The notes under the pieces are model-generated. The model ran no database searches and was not told the origin of the DNA. It saw only the letters and a list, made by a program, of their open reading frames with translations. Both the position numbers and the translations under genes were made by a program. A stretch of 64,000 bases of DNA, from NCBI RefSeq assembly GCF_009765875.1, contig NZ_LMUP01000004.1, positions 1,386,337 through 1,450,336 on the forward strand, given 5' to 3'. The stretch comes from Pedobacter sp. L105. GTDB taxonomy: Bacteria; Bacteroidota; Bacteroidia; Sphingobacteriales; Sphingobacteriaceae. Below, piece after piece: positions 63,134 through 64,000 of this stretch (its first letter is position 1; every line of letters starts with the position of its first letter).

Positions 63134-63940
63134 TTATTTCCCTCTATCACCGTTTTTCTTAAGTTTATTGTATTCACTACCAGGACCTGTATTACTCCAA
63201 TTTCCCTCTCCATAATGTTGATCAAGTAATCTTTTAGCAAAATCTTTCCCCGATTCCCCTAGTCGAGGCTTTTGCCCAGCAGCCCAGGAAGGTATATCAT
63301 TAGCCTTATCTTTACCACTTTTTTTTGTTAACACAGGCTTACTAACTAAATCGAAGATCGAAGATACAGCTGAAAAAGCTCTCAGAGCCGGAAATAACCC
63401 TTCAATTGGAAAGCTCATTTCTATTCCCGCCTCTCCCATTGACGCAGTCCATGGGACATAAGGAGCAATTACAGATGATGTAGGATGTTTCTTTCCTTTA
63501 ATAACAACTTCATTTAAATCAGTCCCATCTTGAGAAAGTAAGGTGCTGGCATACAAATATTGCGCTGACATGCCAGGACTTAGCTGATTGCCATTTAACT
63601 CACTTGTGTTACCATCTTTATCCGTTTGATAAAAGTGATCAGGACCAGGCTTGATAACTACATTATCAAGTTTTCCGTCAGGACCAAAATTATAGTCGTT
63701 AAAAAATCCCTGTGGCCCATCCTGCACACTCATCCCATCCGGGTCGGTATTGTTAGTCGGATTATTCAAGGCATAATTATAAGGTGACATTCGTTCATAA
63801 TCCTCAGCATCAGGATCTACAACTCCCCATCTCCCAATCACCGGATCATAGAACCTTGCCCCGTAGTCATACTGCCCTAACTCATCCTGCAGCTCCTTTC
63901 CATTATACAAATACTTGTTTTCTACTGCACAACTTTTCAA
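63134..63940 (-). CDS. Orphan RHS C-terminal cassette with [17 protein letters not shown] toxin tip
   Basis: 268 aa from a TTG at 63938-63940. Core: [51 protein letters not shown]. Middle part of about 120 residues without motif, a hydrophobic patch ([20 protein letters not shown]), and a C-terminal toxin of about 60 residues: [53 protein letters not shown] associate this end with the family called polymorphic toxin type 33, but cannot check. 5' side carries the 86-bp repeat. DUF7336-like immunity gene is downstream. Confidence 0.82.
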   Translation of the reverse strand: MKSCAVENKYLYNGKELQDELGQYDYGARFYDPVIGRWGVVDPDAEDYERMSPYNYALNNPTNNTDPDGMSVQDGPQGFFNDYNFGPDGKLDNVVIKPGPDHFYQTDKDGNTSELNGNQLSPGMSAQYLYASTLLSQDGTDLNEVVIKGKKHPTSSVIAPYVPWTASMGEAGIEMSFPIEGLFPALRAFSAVSSIFDLVSKPVLTKKSGKDKANDIPSWAAGQKPRLGESGKDFAKRLLDQHYGEGNWSNTGPGSEYNKLKKNGDRGK

Positions 63941-64000
63941 TCAACCTTCAATTGCCGCCGAACGTCATCCGAGTCCGGGTTTTGGGTTCTGTATACAAGT
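63915..64000. repeat. 86-bp direct repeat, copy 2 (cut by window end)
   Basis: Identical to 53493-53578. Covers the TTG start of the cassette at 63134 and most of the MGCLK leader. What lies beyond 64000 decides the repeat length. Confidence 0.93.

Overview
The window comes from the chromosome of a Bacteroidota bacterium, most likely a Sphingobacteriaceae member close to Pedobacter. Supporting signs are an alternative complex III (ActABCDEF) operon followed by caa3-type oxidase genes, Bacteroidota-restricted families (DUF4286, DUF4251, DUF983 beside cox genes), TAnnTTTG promoter boxes in place of a sigma70 -10 box, few Shine-Dalgarno sites, and RHS proteins of the short Bacteroidota type. No rRNA, tRNA or CRISPR array was seen.

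Layout. 1-3.9 kb: a minus-strand operon of an S9-peptidase-like lipoprotein that has lost its catalytic residues, a sensor kinase and a response regulator cut by the window edge. 4.0-6.7 kb: a TPR protein, a DUF4286 protein and RfbC. 6.8-7.1 kb: a 52-bp degenerate tandem repeat and a strong two-way terminator. 7.1-26.1 kb: one long minus-strand respiratory block reading right to left: ActA-B-C-D-E-F, cytochrome oxidase II and I, then after a terminator heme A synthase, heme O synthase, two subunit III proteins, subunit IV, a cysteine-free SCO protein, a DUF420 protein with an EF-hand-like loop, and small accessory genes. Together these encode quinol-to-oxygen electron transfer and oxidase assembly. 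26.2-49.3 kb: ordinary housekeeping genes (deoxyhypusine-synthase-like, BamA-like, prfB with a classical +1 frameshift site, two M20 hydrolases, pgi, yraN, dnaG, secA, purD and others).

49.4-64.0 kb is accessory DNA and the most interesting part. It is an array of orphan C-terminal ends of RHS polymorphic toxins, all on the minus strand. Each starts in or near the conserved RHS core (YLYNGKE...[14 protein letters not shown]) and ends in a different toxin tip followed at once by a putative immunity gene. Four cassettes are near intact: a hydrophobic pore-like tip with a membrane protein; an ART-like tip with a stand-alone EF-Tu domain III look-alike; a papain/NlpC-like tip with a membrane protein; and a [17 protein letters not shown] tip with a DUF7336-like protein. 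Two more are decayed to tip remnants, one with an immunity gene frameshifted in a T7 tract.

Into this array is set a more GC-rich element with two tyrosine recombinases (the second lacking key catalytic residues), a primase-helicase, XRE regulators, a SymE-like toxin and a strongly folded non-coding region. Identical 86-bp direct repeats lie at the 5' ends of two cassettes 10.4 kb apart, and copies of one XRE gene, each with a palindromic terminator, recur between cassettes. I read the region as a store of silent toxin-immunity cassettes, possibly rearranged by the recombinases or by homologous recombination through the RHS core. The full-length RHS gene, if present, is outside the window.
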